A DNA stretch of 39,131 nucleotides, from assembly GCA_024639965.1 (NCBI GenBank), contig JAHEGC010000003.1, positions 19,655-58,785 on the forward strand, in the 5' to 3' direction. Of the stretch, positions 7,523-15,439 are shown piece by piece. Numbering within the stretch: position 1 is the stretch's first letter; the number at the start of each line of letters is the position of its first letter. Below the pieces are notes generated by a model. That model was not told where the DNA came from, ran no database searches, and worked only from the letters and a program-made list of their open reading frames with translations. The translations under genes and the position numbers were made by a program. This DNA is from Micrococcales bacterium (GTDB lineage Bacteria > Actinomycetota > Actinomycetes > Actinomycetales > Microbacteriaceae).

Positions 7523-8220
7523 TGTCTACTCTTCGACTGGCGTGCATTGACGCCGACGCACCGCCGCTCTTCGACAAGAGCCCGGACGGTGTTCATCGAA
7601 CGGGCTACGAGCCCGCTGCCGCTGACCTCGTCGCCTCGGTCATGGGGCGCGACGTCGAGTGGGTCATCACGGGCTGGGACAACATGATTCCGATGGTGCA
7701 GCGCGGTCAGGTCGACGCGGTGTGGTGTGGCCAGGGGATGATTCCCGAGCGCATCGCCCTCGTCGACTTCACCCAGCCCTACGCAATTTTCAACGAGACG
7801 ACCCTGGTTCGCGCGGGAGATCCGGCAAACTCGACGACGACGATGCACGGCTACAAGGTCGGTGCCATCGCGGGCAGCGCAAACCTCAAGGTGGCGAAAT
7901 CCATCGACGGTGCCGAAATCGTGGAGTTCACGGGCGCGACGGTGTTCGAAGACATGATCGCCGCACTGCGATCGGGGGCGATTGACGCGTTCGTTGATGA
8001 TGACGTCGTCATGATCCCGCTTGCGGAAAAGGACCCCGACTTCACGGTCGCCTTCACCGCCGAGACCAGAAACCCGTGGGGGATCGGAGTGCAGCAGGGG
8101 AACTCCGAATTGCTTGCCGAGCTCAACGCCGCGCTGGACACCGTCATCGCCGACGGTCGCCTCGCCGCGGTGTGGTCGACCTGGATGCCCGATCTGCCAT
8201 TCCCCCTCGAACGCAGCTGA
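7522..8220 (+). CDS. Family 3 solute-binding-protein fold without signal peptide
   Basis: A 232-residue periplasmic-binding-protein-like (SBP_bac_3) domain. Expected parts are present: LRLACIDADAPPLFD, GYEPAAADLVASVMG, the WDNMIPMVQRGQVDAVWCG hinge block, the IALVDFTQPY strand, and FEDMIAALRSGAIDAFVDD. The protein begins directly with the first strand: there is no signal peptide, lipobox or membrane helix, and no ABC permease or ATPase nearby. It should therefore stay in the cytosol. Some members of this fold are enzymes (cyclohexadienyl dehydratase type), others ligand sensors. The start is fixed by the TAATG overlap with the ligase gene. Family is clear, role unknown. Confidence 0.88.
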   Translation: MSTLRLACIDADAPPLFDKSPDGVHRTGYEPAAADLVASVMGRDVEWVITGWDNMIPMVQRGQVDAVWCGQGMIPERIALVDFTQPYAIFNETTLVRAGDPANSTTTMHGYKVGAIAGSANLKVAKSIDGAEIVEFTGATVFEDMIAALRSGAIDAFVDDDVVMIPLAEKDPDFTVAFTAETRNPWGIGVQQGNSELLAELNAALDTVIADGRLAAVWSTWMPDLPFPLERS

Positions 8221-8223
8221 ACG

Positions 8224-8961
8224 ATGCCCGCCGATTCCCCGCTCATCGCGGTCGTCGCCTCGCCGACAATCGACAACGCCTCACCCGAGGTGAACGCAAT
8301 TGTCGCGCGATTCGTCGACACCGCCCTCGAGGCGTTGCGCGACGCGGGGGCGCGGGTTCTCTTGCTCGACCCGAATCTCACCGAACAGCCCGACCCGACG
8401 CTCGCCGACACGGCGGACGGCGTGATGTTTCTCGGCGGGGGTGACGTTGATCCCGCGCTTTACGGCCACTTTGACGCCGTGCCTAATTCGTACGGGGTGA
8501 GTCGACGGGCCGACGAATACTCGATGGGGATCATCCTCTCGACCATCGCGCGCGATGCTCCGCTTCTCTGCATCTGTCGCGGGTCGCAACTCCTCAACGT
8601 CGCACTCGGCGGCGACCTTATCCCCGACATCGAGGACCACACACGTCACCGTGGCGGGCGCGGCGAACCGATGTTCCTCGATGAGCACATCAGGCTCGAA
8701 CCGGGCAGCCGCATTCACGCGATTCACGGTCGCACTGACCTCACGGTGCGTTCGGGCCATCACCAAGCGGTCGGAACGGTCGCCCCGGCGCTCCGCGTCA
8801 CCGCCCGCGCGGATGACGGCATCGTCGAGGGCACGGAACACCTCGATGCGGCATGGGTGGTGGGTGTTCAGTGGCACCCCGACGACAGTGACGGCGATGC
8901 GGACGATCGTCGTGAATTCTTCGAAGGATTCGTCGACGTGGTCCGTCGAGCCCGCAACTAA
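8224..8961 (+). CDS. Class I glutamine amidotransferase-like gamma-glutamyl hydrolase (PuuD-like)
   Basis: A 245-residue peptidase C26 family protein. Nucleophile elbow CICRGSQLLN puts the catalytic Cys at 118; the His is at 218 in VQWHPDD. The third triad position is usually Glu (WHPE) but here is Asp (D220), a conservative and possibly meaningful change. The oxyanion segment FLGGGDVDPALYG (69-81) is typical of PuuD, which cuts gamma-glutamyl-GABA to glutamate and GABA. Position after a gamma-glutamyl ligase suggests it releases the product of the pathway. It starts 3 bp after the preceding stop, and its TAA overlaps the TAG of the convergent Cache gene (8958-8961). Confidence 0.88.
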   Translation: MPADSPLIAVVASPTIDNASPEVNAIVARFVDTALEALRDAGARVLLLDPNLTEQPDPTLADTADGVMFLGGGDVDPALYGHFDAVPNSYGVSRRADEYSMGIILSTIARDAPLLCICRGSQLLNVALGGDLIPDIEDHTRHRGGRGEPMFLDEHIRLEPGSRIHAIHGRTDLTVRSGHHQAVGTVAPALRVTARADDGIVEGTEHLDAAWVVGVQWHPDDSDGDADDRREFFEGFVDVVRRARN

Positions 8962-9680
8962 GAGATGAGTGGTTCGGCCGCCACGAGACTGAGGCCGAGC
9001 GATGTGCCGGGGATGTCGATTCGCAGAGCGCCCTTGGGCAGATCGCCGACACGATTGCCAACGAGATACCGCCCCGAATTCCCGACGATGACGCGATCGC
9101 GCTTCGACACGAGTGCTGCGTCGGCGGGAATGTGACGCAGTATGGGGATCATTGTCGTTTCGAGTGACCGAACCTCAATGTCGCAACCGGCTGTGCCCAC
9201 GGGCTCCCCGTCGAGCGCGAACGGGACCATGAGCGTCAGGATGTATTGGTCCATCCCGGCGTAATCGAGATAGGGGCCGTGGATGGTCGGTTCGCCCGTC
9301 GTGACGACGTCGGTGAACCATTCGAGGGACTGGAAGTCATAGAATCCCGCGGCGCTCGGGGTGAGGTTGAACACGACGCGCTGCGCATCGTTCTCGCCGG
9401 TGCGGCGCCACCACTCCACGGAACCACGTTCAGCATCAACAGTGCCCGTGGGCAGCACGATACCCGCGGCCTCGGGAACGTGGTGGCGGTCGAGGAAGCC
9501 GACGGCAGCGGGCCGAATCGCACGTAAGTCTTTGTCGGTCAAGGCGTCACGGCGGCCCCGATTGTCACGAATCGCCCGATCGCTCGCCTTGGCGAGGGAA
9601 TAGAGGTCGTCATAGACGGCGCTAAACCAATGGCCGATCGCCTCCGCCGCTTCATTCGCGGCTTCCGTGAACGCACTCAT
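8958..9680 (-). CDS. Cytoplasmic Cache-domain sensor-like protein
   Basis: A 240-residue protein with no signal peptide or membrane helix. The segment WFTDVVTTGEPTIHGPYLDY followed by ILTLMVPFALDGEPVGTAGCDIEV is the characteristic core of Cache (PDC) ligand-binding domains, which normally lie outside the membrane in receptors. An N-terminal helix (about residues 1-40) precedes it. The gene overlaps the upstream GntR gene by 4 bp, so the two are co-expressed. A plausible role is capturing a small organic or amine ligand and informing the regulator, or buffering the inducer. No output domain is visible. The function is not established. Confidence 0.78.
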   Translation of the reverse strand: MSAFTEAANEAAEAIGHWFSAVYDDLYSLAKASDRAIRDNRGRRDALTDKDLRAIRPAAVGFLDRHHVPEAAGIVLPTGTVDAERGSVEWWRRTGENDAQRVVFNLTPSAAGFYDFQSLEWFTDVVTTGEPTIHGPYLDYAGMDQYILTLMVPFALDGEPVGTAGCDIEVRSLETTMIPILRHIPADAALVSKRDRVIVGNSGRYLVGNRVGDLPKGALRIDIPGTSLGLSLVAAEPLIS

Positions 9681-10432
9681 CGATCGACCTCCACCGGGTA
9701 CAACTCGGCAAGACGCCAGGCAATGAGCCGGTACGTGTTACGGGTGACGTGTGTGCGCACGGCGGCGTTCGCCCCATCGACATCGCCCGAGCGGATCGCG
9801 GTGACGATAGCGAGGTGATCGGACATCGCCCACGCCGCGTCCTCGGTGGAATCGAGGATGTTCCATAGCGACTCGATGGTCTCGGTGAGCAGTCTCATCG
9901 TCGTCGCCATGAGGCGCTCGGATTGCGCGAGAACGGCGAGTTCAATGTGGAATCGGCTGTCGGCGCGCACGCGCGCCTCGGGGGAGTTTGCAACGCCAAT
10001 CTGCCGGGCGATGCGCTCAAGCCGATCGATGTCGGCCGGATCTGCACGGTCGATGGCCAGGCGCGTGCACGCCATCCCATTCGATATTTGTTCGTCTTCG
10101 AGGTCGCGAAGCTCCGCCATGGAGAGTGTGAGCACGCGTTGTCGAAGCGAGTCGGGGTCAATGCGCGGAGTGCCGATGATGAACGTTCCACCGCTGCGCC
10201 CACGGCGAGTTTCAATGATGCCCTGGTCGCGTAGGGACTGGAGCGCGTCGCGCACGGTCGCGGTCGCCACGCCGAACATCGCGGTGAGTTGGTTCTCCAC
10301 GGGAAGTTGTTCTCCCTGACGAAGAAGGCCGAGGGAAATCGCGGTGCGGAGGCGATCGACTATCGCGTCGGCGCGAAGAACATCGGGGAGCGGGCGGAAC
10401 ACCTGCGATTGCACTCCACTGAGTTCGGCCAC
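9677..10432 (-). CDS. GntR/FadR-type transcriptional regulator
   Basis: A 251-residue regulator with an N-terminal winged helix (about 20-85: ISLGLLRQGEQLPVENQL, then TATVRDALQSLRDQGIIETRRG) and a C-terminal FCD ligand-binding domain of all-helical type. FCD metal-binding candidates include the His of FHIELAV and the His of SDHLAIV and RTHVTRN. It starts at a GTG with GGGAGG 8 nt upstream. It shares an operon with the Cache protein and is the only regulator in the island, so it is the likely controller of the P450 operon and permease, comparable to PipR of mycobacterial piperidine use. The family is certain, the targets are inferred. Confidence 0.93.
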   Translation of the reverse strand: MAELSGVQSQVFRPLPDVLRADAIVDRLRTAISLGLLRQGEQLPVENQLTAMFGVATATVRDALQSLRDQGIIETRRGRSGGTFIIGTPRIDPDSLRQRVLTLSMAELRDLEDEQISNGMACTRLAIDRADPADIDRLERIARQIGVANSPEARVRADSRFHIELAVLAQSERLMATTMRLLTETIESLWNILDSTEDAAWAMSDHLAIVTAIRSGDVDGANAAVRTHVTRNTYRLIAWRLAELYPVEVDR

Positions 10433-10559
10433 GTCGCCGACCTCCCTTCCGAACCTCGTGCCCCTAACCTATCGAAATCCTTCAAATTCCAATGTTTTTT
10501 CGAATTGTGACGTGGGGAGAAAATGGGCAGGCGCAGCGCGAATTCGACACGCTTAACAA
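10433..10559. promoter_or_regulatory. Divergent intergenic region, regulator / Tad right half
   Basis: 127 bp between the GntR start and the next Tad gene, with an AT-rich block at 10475-10510 that includes TTCGAA. It should hold the regulator's promoter and, if the Tad right half is expressed separately, a promoter for that too. No convincing -35/-10 pair stands out. Confidence 0.4.
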
Positions 10560-10991
10560 ATGGAGAATTCCGAACGCGGGAGCGCGACCATCGAGTTTCT
10601 CGTTGTCACCATCGGCTTCCTCGTGCCCCTCGTCGCGCTCGCGGTGACGGTCAGCGACGTGTCTAGTGCAACACTCGCCTCGACAACCGCAGCGCGACAA
10701 GCGGTGAGAGCCTTTACGCGAGCCGAGACGACCGCCGCAGGACTTCGGAGTGTGGCCGCCACCACTGAACTCGTCCTCAACGACCACGGGCTTGCGGCCA
10801 ACGAATGGTCGTTCGACGTTGACTGTTCAGCGACAACGTGTCTTCGCCGAGGCTCGATCGACACTGTCACCGTGCGCGTCATCGTGCCGCTTCGGTTCGT
10901 GCCGCAGTTGCCCGGGCTCGTCCTCCCTGCGAGTGTCACCGTCGAACGGGCAGCGAACGCCCGAGTCTCGATCGACGCGGTGAACCGATGA
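10560..10991 (+). CDS. TadE/TadF-like pseudopilin
   Basis: A 143-residue TadE-family protein. The N-terminus ERGSATIEFLVVTIGF shows the TadE signature with the conserved Glu before a hydrophobic helix. The rest is extracytoplasmic with a Cys pair (DCSATTC, near 92-97) that could form a disulfide. It would normally follow the TadE gene that ends at 2946; a foreign block lies between. Its TGA overlaps the ATG of the next gene (ATGA, 10988-10991). No obvious ribosome binding site precedes the ATG. Confidence 0.84.
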   Translation: MENSERGSATIEFLVVTIGFLVPLVALAVTVSDVSSATLASTTAARQAVRAFTRAETTAAGLRSVAATTELVLNDHGLAANEWSFDVDCSATTCLRRGSIDTVTVRVIVPLRFVPQLPGLVLPASVTVERAANARVSIDAVNR

Positions 10992-11440
10992 GGGGGAGAT
11001 CCGGAAACCTCCCCTGTCACAATTCTGAACGCGGGTCCATGTTGCCCCTGGTCGCGGGGCTGGTCGCGCTCTGTGGAGTTGTCATCGTCGGCGTGATCGA
11101 CGCGACGGATCTCGCGATCGCGCGCACCTCATTGCAGTCGACCGCCGACGCTGCCGCGCTCGTGGGTGCTGAATCGTTCGACCCGGCACGGGCGGTGTTT
11201 ACCGGCGATGCACTCGAGATTCAACTGACGAATCGCGGAGTACGACGGGCGGTTCGCGGCTACCTTCGTGACGTGCGCGCCGGCGTGCGACTCGACGCGG
11301 CGACCTCGAGTGATGGGCGCACCGCCGAGGTGACGGTGCGCACGGCGTGGCGGCCACCGATTCTCAGCGAGTTCCTTCCGCTCCGCATCGCCGTGACCGC
11401 GACCGCTCGGGCAAGGAGCGTGTTCGGAGTTCCCGACTAA
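10988..11440 (+). CDS. TadG-like (helicase/secretion neighbourhood) Tad protein
   Basis: A 150-residue protein with one N-terminal hydrophobic helix (MLPLVAGLVALCGVVIVGVI) preceded by the short motif NSERGS, then LQSTADAAALVGAESFD, which is typical of TadG-like and Rv3655c-type proteins of actinobacterial Tad clusters. It lacks the large von Willebrand domain of proteobacterial TadG. The start is fixed by the ATGA overlap with the preceding gene. It is the last Tad gene of the right half and is followed directly by prfB. Confidence 0.8.
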   Translation: MRGRSGNLPCHNSERGSMLPLVAGLVALCGVVIVGVIDATDLAIARTSLQSTADAAALVGAESFDPARAVFTGDALEIQLTNRGVRRAVRGYLRDVRAGVRLDAATSSDGRTAEVTVRTAWRPPILSEFLPLRIAVTATARARSVFGVPD

Positions 11441-11441
11441 G

Positions 11442-11447
11442 TAGTCT
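11442..11447 (+). promoter_or_regulatory. TANNCT box (TAGTCT) before prfB
   Basis: TAGTCT ends 8 nt before the ATG at 11456, compatible with a leaderless or nearly leaderless prfB transcript. Confidence 0.4.
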
Positions 11448-11455
11448 TGAACCAA

Positions 11456-12562
11456 ATGATTTCCCTCGACGTCTCCGACCGCATCGCGGCGCTGCGCTCA
11501 TCGCTCGCCGACATCGTCGCCGTCGTCGACCTCCCCGCTCTCGCCGTGCGCATCGCGGACCTGAGTGAGCAAGCGGGGGCGTCGGATCTTTGGGATGACA
11601 CCGCGAACGCCCAAAAGGTCACGAGTGCGTTGTCGCACGCCCAGTCGCAACGGGATCGCGTTGAAGGTGTCCAACGTCGACTGGACGATCTCGACGTGCT
11701 CATCGACATGGCGAAAGAGGCGGGTGACGACGATTCGGCCCGCGAGGTCCTCGTCGAACTCGACGAACTCGAGTCGCTCATTGGTGACATGGAGGTTCAA
11801 ACGCTTCTCGACGGTGAGTACGACGCACTCCCCGCCATCGTCACGATTCGCGCCGGAGCTGGTGGGGTCGACGCCGCCGACTTCGCCGAAATGCTCCTGC
11901 GCATGTATCTGCGCTGGGCTGAACAGCACAAATACCCCGTCCAGGTTCTCGACACGTCGTACGCCGAAGAGGCGGGAATTAAGAGCGCGACGTTTGAGGT
12001 CGACTCGCCCTTTGCCTTCGGAACGCTGTCCGTTGAGGCGGGCACACACCGGCTCGTTCGTATGAGCCCGTTCAACTCCGCGGGCAAACGACAGACCTCG
12101 TTCGCCGCAGTCGAGGTGGTCCCGTTGCTCGCTCAAACTCTAGAGATCGAGATCCCCGAATCCGACATTCGGGTCGACGTATTCCGCTCGAGCGGTCCCG
12201 GCGGGCAGTCGGTCAACACGACCGACTCGGCGGTGCGCATCACCCACATCCCGACCGGACTCGTCGTTTCCTGCCAAAACGAGAAGAGCCAGATCCAGAA
12301 CCGTGCGGCCGCACTGCGCGTTCTTCAGAGCCGACTCCTCCTGCTGCAGCGTGAAGAGGAGGCGAAGAAAAAGAAGGAACTCGCCGGAGTCATCACCGCG
12401 TCGTGGGGCGACCAAATGCGCTCGTACGTGCTTGCGCCCTACCAAATGGTCAAAGACCTTCGCACAAACCACGAGGTGAACTCACCCCAGGCGGTGTTCG
12501 ACGGCGACCTGGATGGGTTCATCGCGGCGGGAATTCGCCACCGCAAGCAGAAGCCCGAGTAA
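11456..12562 (+). CDS. prfB: Peptide chain release factor 2
   Basis: Recognises UGA and UAA stop codons on the ribosome and triggers peptide release. 368 residues. The tripeptide anticodon SPF is in [15 protein letters not shown] and the catalytic GGQ in [21 protein letters not shown] prefer the ATG at 11456, giving [14 protein letters not shown] as in actinobacterial RF2; an in-frame TTG at 11447 would fall on the probable -10 box. The reading frame is continuous, so the programmed +1 frameshift used for autoregulation in many bacteria is absent. The next gene pair, ftsEX, is the common actinobacterial neighbour. Confidence 0.97.
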   Translation: MISLDVSDRIAALRSSLADIVAVVDLPALAVRIADLSEQAGASDLWDDTANAQKVTSALSHAQSQRDRVEGVQRRLDDLDVLIDMAKEAGDDDSAREVLVELDELESLIGDMEVQTLLDGEYDALPAIVTIRAGAGGVDAADFAEMLLRMYLRWAEQHKYPVQVLDTSYAEEAGIKSATFEVDSPFAFGTLSVEAGTHRLVRMSPFNSAGKRQTSFAAVEVVPLLAQTLEIEIPESDIRVDVFRSSGPGGQSVNTTDSAVRITHIPTGLVVSCQNEKSQIQNRAAALRVLQSRLLLLQREEEAKKKKELAGVITASWGDQMRSYVLAPYQMVKDLRTNHEVNSPQAVFDGDLDGFIAAGIRHRKQKPE

Positions 12563-12603
12563 TCGGGCGAGTGTCGTTCCGCAAGGCACTCGCGGCCCGC
12601 GCT

Positions 12604-12609
12604 TAGGCT
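12604..12609 (+). promoter_or_regulatory. TANNCT box (TAGGCT) before ftsE
   Basis: TAGGCT ends 7 nt before the ftsE ATG; no Shine-Dalgarno sequence lies between. Leaderless promoter candidate. Confidence 0.5.
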
Positions 12610-12616
12610 GGCGGTA

Positions 12617-13471
12617 ATGATCCGATTTGACGGCGTCTCCAAGGTGTATCGCTCGGGAAACCGACCTGCGCTTCACGACGCGACCCTCGAGATCAAGCCG
12701 GGCGAGTTCGTGTTCCTCGTCGGTGCGTCCGGTTCGGGCAAGTCCTCGTTCCTCCGGCTCATCCTTCGCGAGGAGCGCGCCTCCGCGGGCCAGATTCACG
12801 TTCTCGGCCAGGAACTCGGCCGTCTCTCCAACCGCAAGGTTCCGTTCTACCGCCGCAATCTCGGCGTGGTTTTCCAGGACTTCCGCCTGTTGCCGACCAA
12901 AACGGTGTTCGACAACGTGGCGTTCGCTCTTCGTGTTCTCGGCAAGAGCGAAGCCTTCATTCACGACGCGGTTCCCGAGGTTCTCGGCCTGGTGGGCCTG
13001 GGCAACAAGGAGAACCGCTTGCCCCACGAACTCTCGGGTGGCGAACAACAGCGCGTTGCGATCGCCCGAGCCGTTGTCAACAAGCCCGCAATTCTCCTAG
13101 CGGACGAGCCGACGGGAAACCTCGACCCGACAACCTCCGCCGGAATCATGGACGTGTTACGCAACATCAACACGGCGGGAACGACGGTTCTCATGGCGAC
13201 CCACGACACCGCGATCGTCAACGACATGAAGCGCCGCGTGGTCGAACTGCGCGAGGGCCGCATCATCCGTGACGAGGCGGGCGGAACCTACGAGACGCGC
13301 GCGAACCCCGTCGTGTCGTTCACCGACGCGCAACCGCTTCGCGCCGATTCCCAGCCAATCGTCGTCGAGCCACTCGACTTTGACCCGATTCCCGCGTTCG
13401 ACCCGATGTCGCCGACGAGCGAGGCGCTCGACCTTTCCTACCTCGATCGCATCGAGGAGGACGACAAGTGA
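12617..13471 (+). CDS. ftsE: Cell division ATP-binding protein FtsE
   Basis: ABC-type ATPase that works with FtsX to activate peptidoglycan hydrolases at the division site. Walker [11 protein letters not shown]-loop VFQDF, signature LSGGEQQR and Walker [13 protein letters not shown] are intact. At 284 residues it is about 55 longer than the usual 229: residues from about 225 form an acidic, Pro-rich tail ([17 protein letters not shown] and onward to LDRIEEDDK) with no domain I recognise. Extended FtsE tails occur in some Actinobacteria. The stop overlaps the ftsX GTG by 4 bp. Confidence 0.97.
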   Translation: MIRFDGVSKVYRSGNRPALHDATLEIKPGEFVFLVGASGSGKSSFLRLILREERASAGQIHVLGQELGRLSNRKVPFYRRNLGVVFQDFRLLPTKTVFDNVAFALRVLGKSEAFIHDAVPEVLGLVGLGNKENRLPHELSGGEQQRVAIARAVVNKPAILLADEPTGNLDPTTSAGIMDVLRNINTAGTTVLMATHDTAIVNDMKRRVVELREGRIIRDEAGGTYETRANPVVSFTDAQPLRADSQPIVVEPLDFDPIPAFDPMSPTSEALDLSYLDRIEEDDK

Positions 13472-14382
13472 AACTGAGCTTCGTGCTTCTCGAGGCGTGG
13501 AACGGCGTTCGCCGCAACGTCTCCATGGTGGTGTCGGTCATTCTCGTGACCCTCGTCTCCCTCACTTTTGTGGGTTCGGCCGCGCTTCTGCAGTTGCAGA
13601 TCGGCAACATGAAGTCCTACTGGTACGACAAGGCCCAGGTCGCGGTCTATCTCTGTACGCAGTATTCGACCCTCGGTTCGTGCGACCAGCAGGAGGCGGG
13701 TGACGACCAGATCGCGGCCGTTCAAGCCCAGCTCGAATCCGACACGCTCGCGCCGTACATCGACAAGTGGTACTTCGAGAACCACGACCAAGCGTTCGAG
13801 AACTTCACCTCGCAGTTCAAGGGCAGCCCGGTAGTCGACCTCGTCACCCCCGACCTGCTCCCACAGACGTTCTGGGTGAACCTCAAAGATCCGACCCAGT
13901 CGGCGATCGTTTTCGAGGCGGTCGGTGGAATGTCCGGCGTCGAATCCGTGGTCGACCAACGCTCCTACCTCGACGGCATTTTCTCGATGCTCAACGCCGC
14001 GAGCCTCACCGCCGTCGGCGTCGCCATCCTCATGCTCGTGGCGGCAGCACTGCTCATCGCCACCACCATTCGCCTCTCGGCGTTCTCGAGGCGACGCGAA
14101 CTCGCCATCATGCGACTCGTGGGTGCGTCGAACTGGTACATCCAAACACCGTTCATTCTCGAGGGCGTCGTCGCCGCGACGATTGGTTCGTTGCTCGCCT
14201 GTGGTGCGATCGCCGTGATTGTCATCTTCTTCGTCGACGGCTATCTCGCCAACGCACTCCCGACGACATCCTTCGTTCAACTCGCCGACGCGTGGTTCGT
14301 GTTCCCCGGGTTGCTTGTGGCTGGCGCCGTGCTCGCCGCGTCGAGCGCGTACGTCGCCATTTCGCGTTATCTCCGCGTCTAA
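13468..14382 (+). CDS. ftsX: Cell division protein FtsX
   Basis: Membrane partner of FtsE, 304 residues, four helices: one near residues 20-42, then a large extracytoplasmic loop (about 43-175), and three helices in the C-terminal FtsX domain with [19 protein letters not shown] at the coupling region. The loop contains two cysteines ([15 protein letters not shown]) likely to form a disulfide; in this family it contacts cell wall hydrolases. It starts at a GTG overlapping the ftsE stop by 4 bp, which couples their translation. Confidence 0.96.
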   Translation: MKLSFVLLEAWNGVRRNVSMVVSVILVTLVSLTFVGSAALLQLQIGNMKSYWYDKAQVAVYLCTQYSTLGSCDQQEAGDDQIAAVQAQLESDTLAPYIDKWYFENHDQAFENFTSQFKGSPVVDLVTPDLLPQTFWVNLKDPTQSAIVFEAVGGMSGVESVVDQRSYLDGIFSMLNAASLTAVGVAILMLVAAALLIATTIRLSAFSRRRELAIMRLVGASNWYIQTPFILEGVVAATIGSLLACGAIAVIVIFFVDGYLANALPTTSFVQLADAWFVFPGLLVAGAVLAASSAYVAISRYLRV

Positions 14383-14391
14383 CCCCTGATG

Positions 14392-14397
14392 TAAACT
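14392..14397 (+). promoter_or_regulatory. Extended -10 candidate for smpB
   Basis: TAAACT preceded by TGATG gives an extended -10 shape; smpB starts about 42 nt further on behind GAAAGGGGG. Internal promoter candidate after ftsX. Confidence 0.35.
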
Positions 14398-14439
14398 GGA
14401 GGGCTTGGGCTCACCGGGAGAAGCGAAAGGGGGTGCGCC

Positions 14440-14916
14440 ATGCCACGGGAACAGGGCGAAAAAATCGTTGCGACCAATCGCAAGGCGCGCCACGATTACC
14501 ACATCGAGGACACCTTCGAATGTGGACTCGCGTTGATGGGCACCGAGGTGAAGGCTCTCCGACTCGGAAAGGCATCACTCACGGACGGCTGGGCGCAGAT
14601 TGTCGACGGCGAGATGTGGATGGAATCCGTGCACATCCCCGAGTATCTGCAGGGCGCGTGGACGAATCACGCCACACGGCGCAAGCGCAAGCTGCTCTTG
14701 CACAAGGAGGAGATCATCAAGATCTCCCACCGAATTCGCGACGGCGGCTACACACTCATCCCGCTTCAGATTTATTTCAAGGACGGTCGCGCGAAAGTCG
14801 AACTCGCCATCGCCAAGGGCAAGAAGGATTATGACAAGCGCCAGACCCTTCGTGAGAAAGAGGACAAGCGCGAGGCGGATCGCGCGATGAAGTCGAAGCG
14901 AATGCGCGGGGAATAA
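14440..14916 (+). CDS. smpB: SsrA-binding protein SmpB
   Basis: Binds tmRNA and delivers it to stalled ribosomes for trans-translation. 158 residues, usual length. The OB-fold core is clear: [50 protein letters not shown] and [19 protein letters not shown], followed by a basic tail ending [17 protein letters not shown] lies upstream of the ATG. Its partner RNA gene ssrA follows within 90 bp, the classic arrangement. Confidence 0.98.
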   Translation: MPREQGEKIVATNRKARHDYHIEDTFECGLALMGTEVKALRLGKASLTDGWAQIVDGEMWMESVHIPEYLQGAWTNHATRRKRKLLLHKEEIIKISHRIRDGGYTLIPLQIYFKDGRAKVELAIAKGKKDYDKRQTLREKEDKREADRAMKSKRMRGE

Positions 14917-14935
14917 CCTCGTCACCCCTCGGGTT

Positions 14936-14941
14936 TATACT
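14936..14941 (+). promoter_or_regulatory. Candidate -10 box for ssrA
   Basis: TATACT lies 64 bp before the mature tmRNA 5' end, just behind smpB. There is no convincing -35 at 16-18 bp. A TTGACA at 14965-14970 has no good -10 at the right distance. The 5' leader would be removed by RNase P. Confidence 0.4.
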
Positions 14942-14949
14942 CGTGAAGC

Positions 14950-14966
14950 ACCCCGCAAGGGGTTTT
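14950..14966 (+). terminator. Short hairpin with T-run after smpB
   Basis: ACCCC-GCAA-GGGGT followed by TTT: a 5-bp stem with a GNRA-type loop. It may be a weak terminator for smpB or a cap on the pre-tmRNA 5' end. Stem stability is modest. Confidence 0.4.
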
Positions 14967-15004
14967 GACAACTCAACAGTGTGGAATGTGGCCCGCCCCC
15001 TCAT

Positions 15005-15379
15005 GGGGATGATCGGTTTCGACAGTGCGTCTGAGCCGGAGAGAAGCGGGTCGAGGATGCAGGGTTATCTCGTAAACGCCCCTTGCAAACCAATAGGTGC
15101 CAACGCTAAGCGCACCGACTTCGCTCTCGCTGCCTAATAAGCCGCCATCGAAGTCCGTCAGACCGAGTTCCGCCTTCGGCCCGGATCCTGGCGTCATTTA
15201 GAAGGCTTGCCGTGAATCTGTGTGTCAGGGGTTCTCGGGACATCAACTGATACTGGGCTCGTCGACTTAGGTGTTAGTGACAAAGGTCGGGGCCGAGTAG
15301 AACGCTTTCACTGACTACACCCGTAGAAGACTTCGACTGTTCGTATTGGACGGGGGTTCAATTCCCCCCATCTCCACCA
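15005..15379 (+). ncRNA. ssrA: Transfer-messenger RNA (tmRNA)
   Basis: About 375 nt. The 5' end GGGGATGATCGGTTTCGACA is the near-universal tmRNA start, and its GGGGATG pairs with CATCTCC before ACCA at the 3' end, forming the acceptor stem. The T-arm GTTCAATTCCC is visible at 15355-15365. The tag frame begins at 15099 (GCC) and reads ANAKRTDFALAA, closed by tandem TAA TAA (15135-15140). The ALAA end is the signal for proteolysis. The position after smpB supports the call. Confidence 0.97.
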
Positions 15380-15405
15380 CTTGGGTCGGTCACATTCCAC
15401 ACGCG

Positions 15406-15434
15406 AAACGCCCTCGATCCGTCGGGGGCGTTTT
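15406..15434. terminator. Strong hairpin after tmRNA
   Basis: AAACGCCCTCGA / TCGGGGGCGTTT forms a 12-bp stem with one G-T pair and loop TCCG, followed by TCTTC. It lies between tmRNA and the convergent SRPBCC gene, so it can serve both directions. Confidence 0.85.
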
Positions 15435-15439
15435 CTTCG

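Noticed and set aside
2949-10540. Prophage, transposon or integrative element carrying the island
   Set aside because: No integrase, transposase, terminal repeats, tRNA target or phage genes are visible at either edge.
11456-11540. Programmed +1 frameshift in prfB
   Set aside because: The frame is open from start to stop with no in-frame TGA near codon 25.
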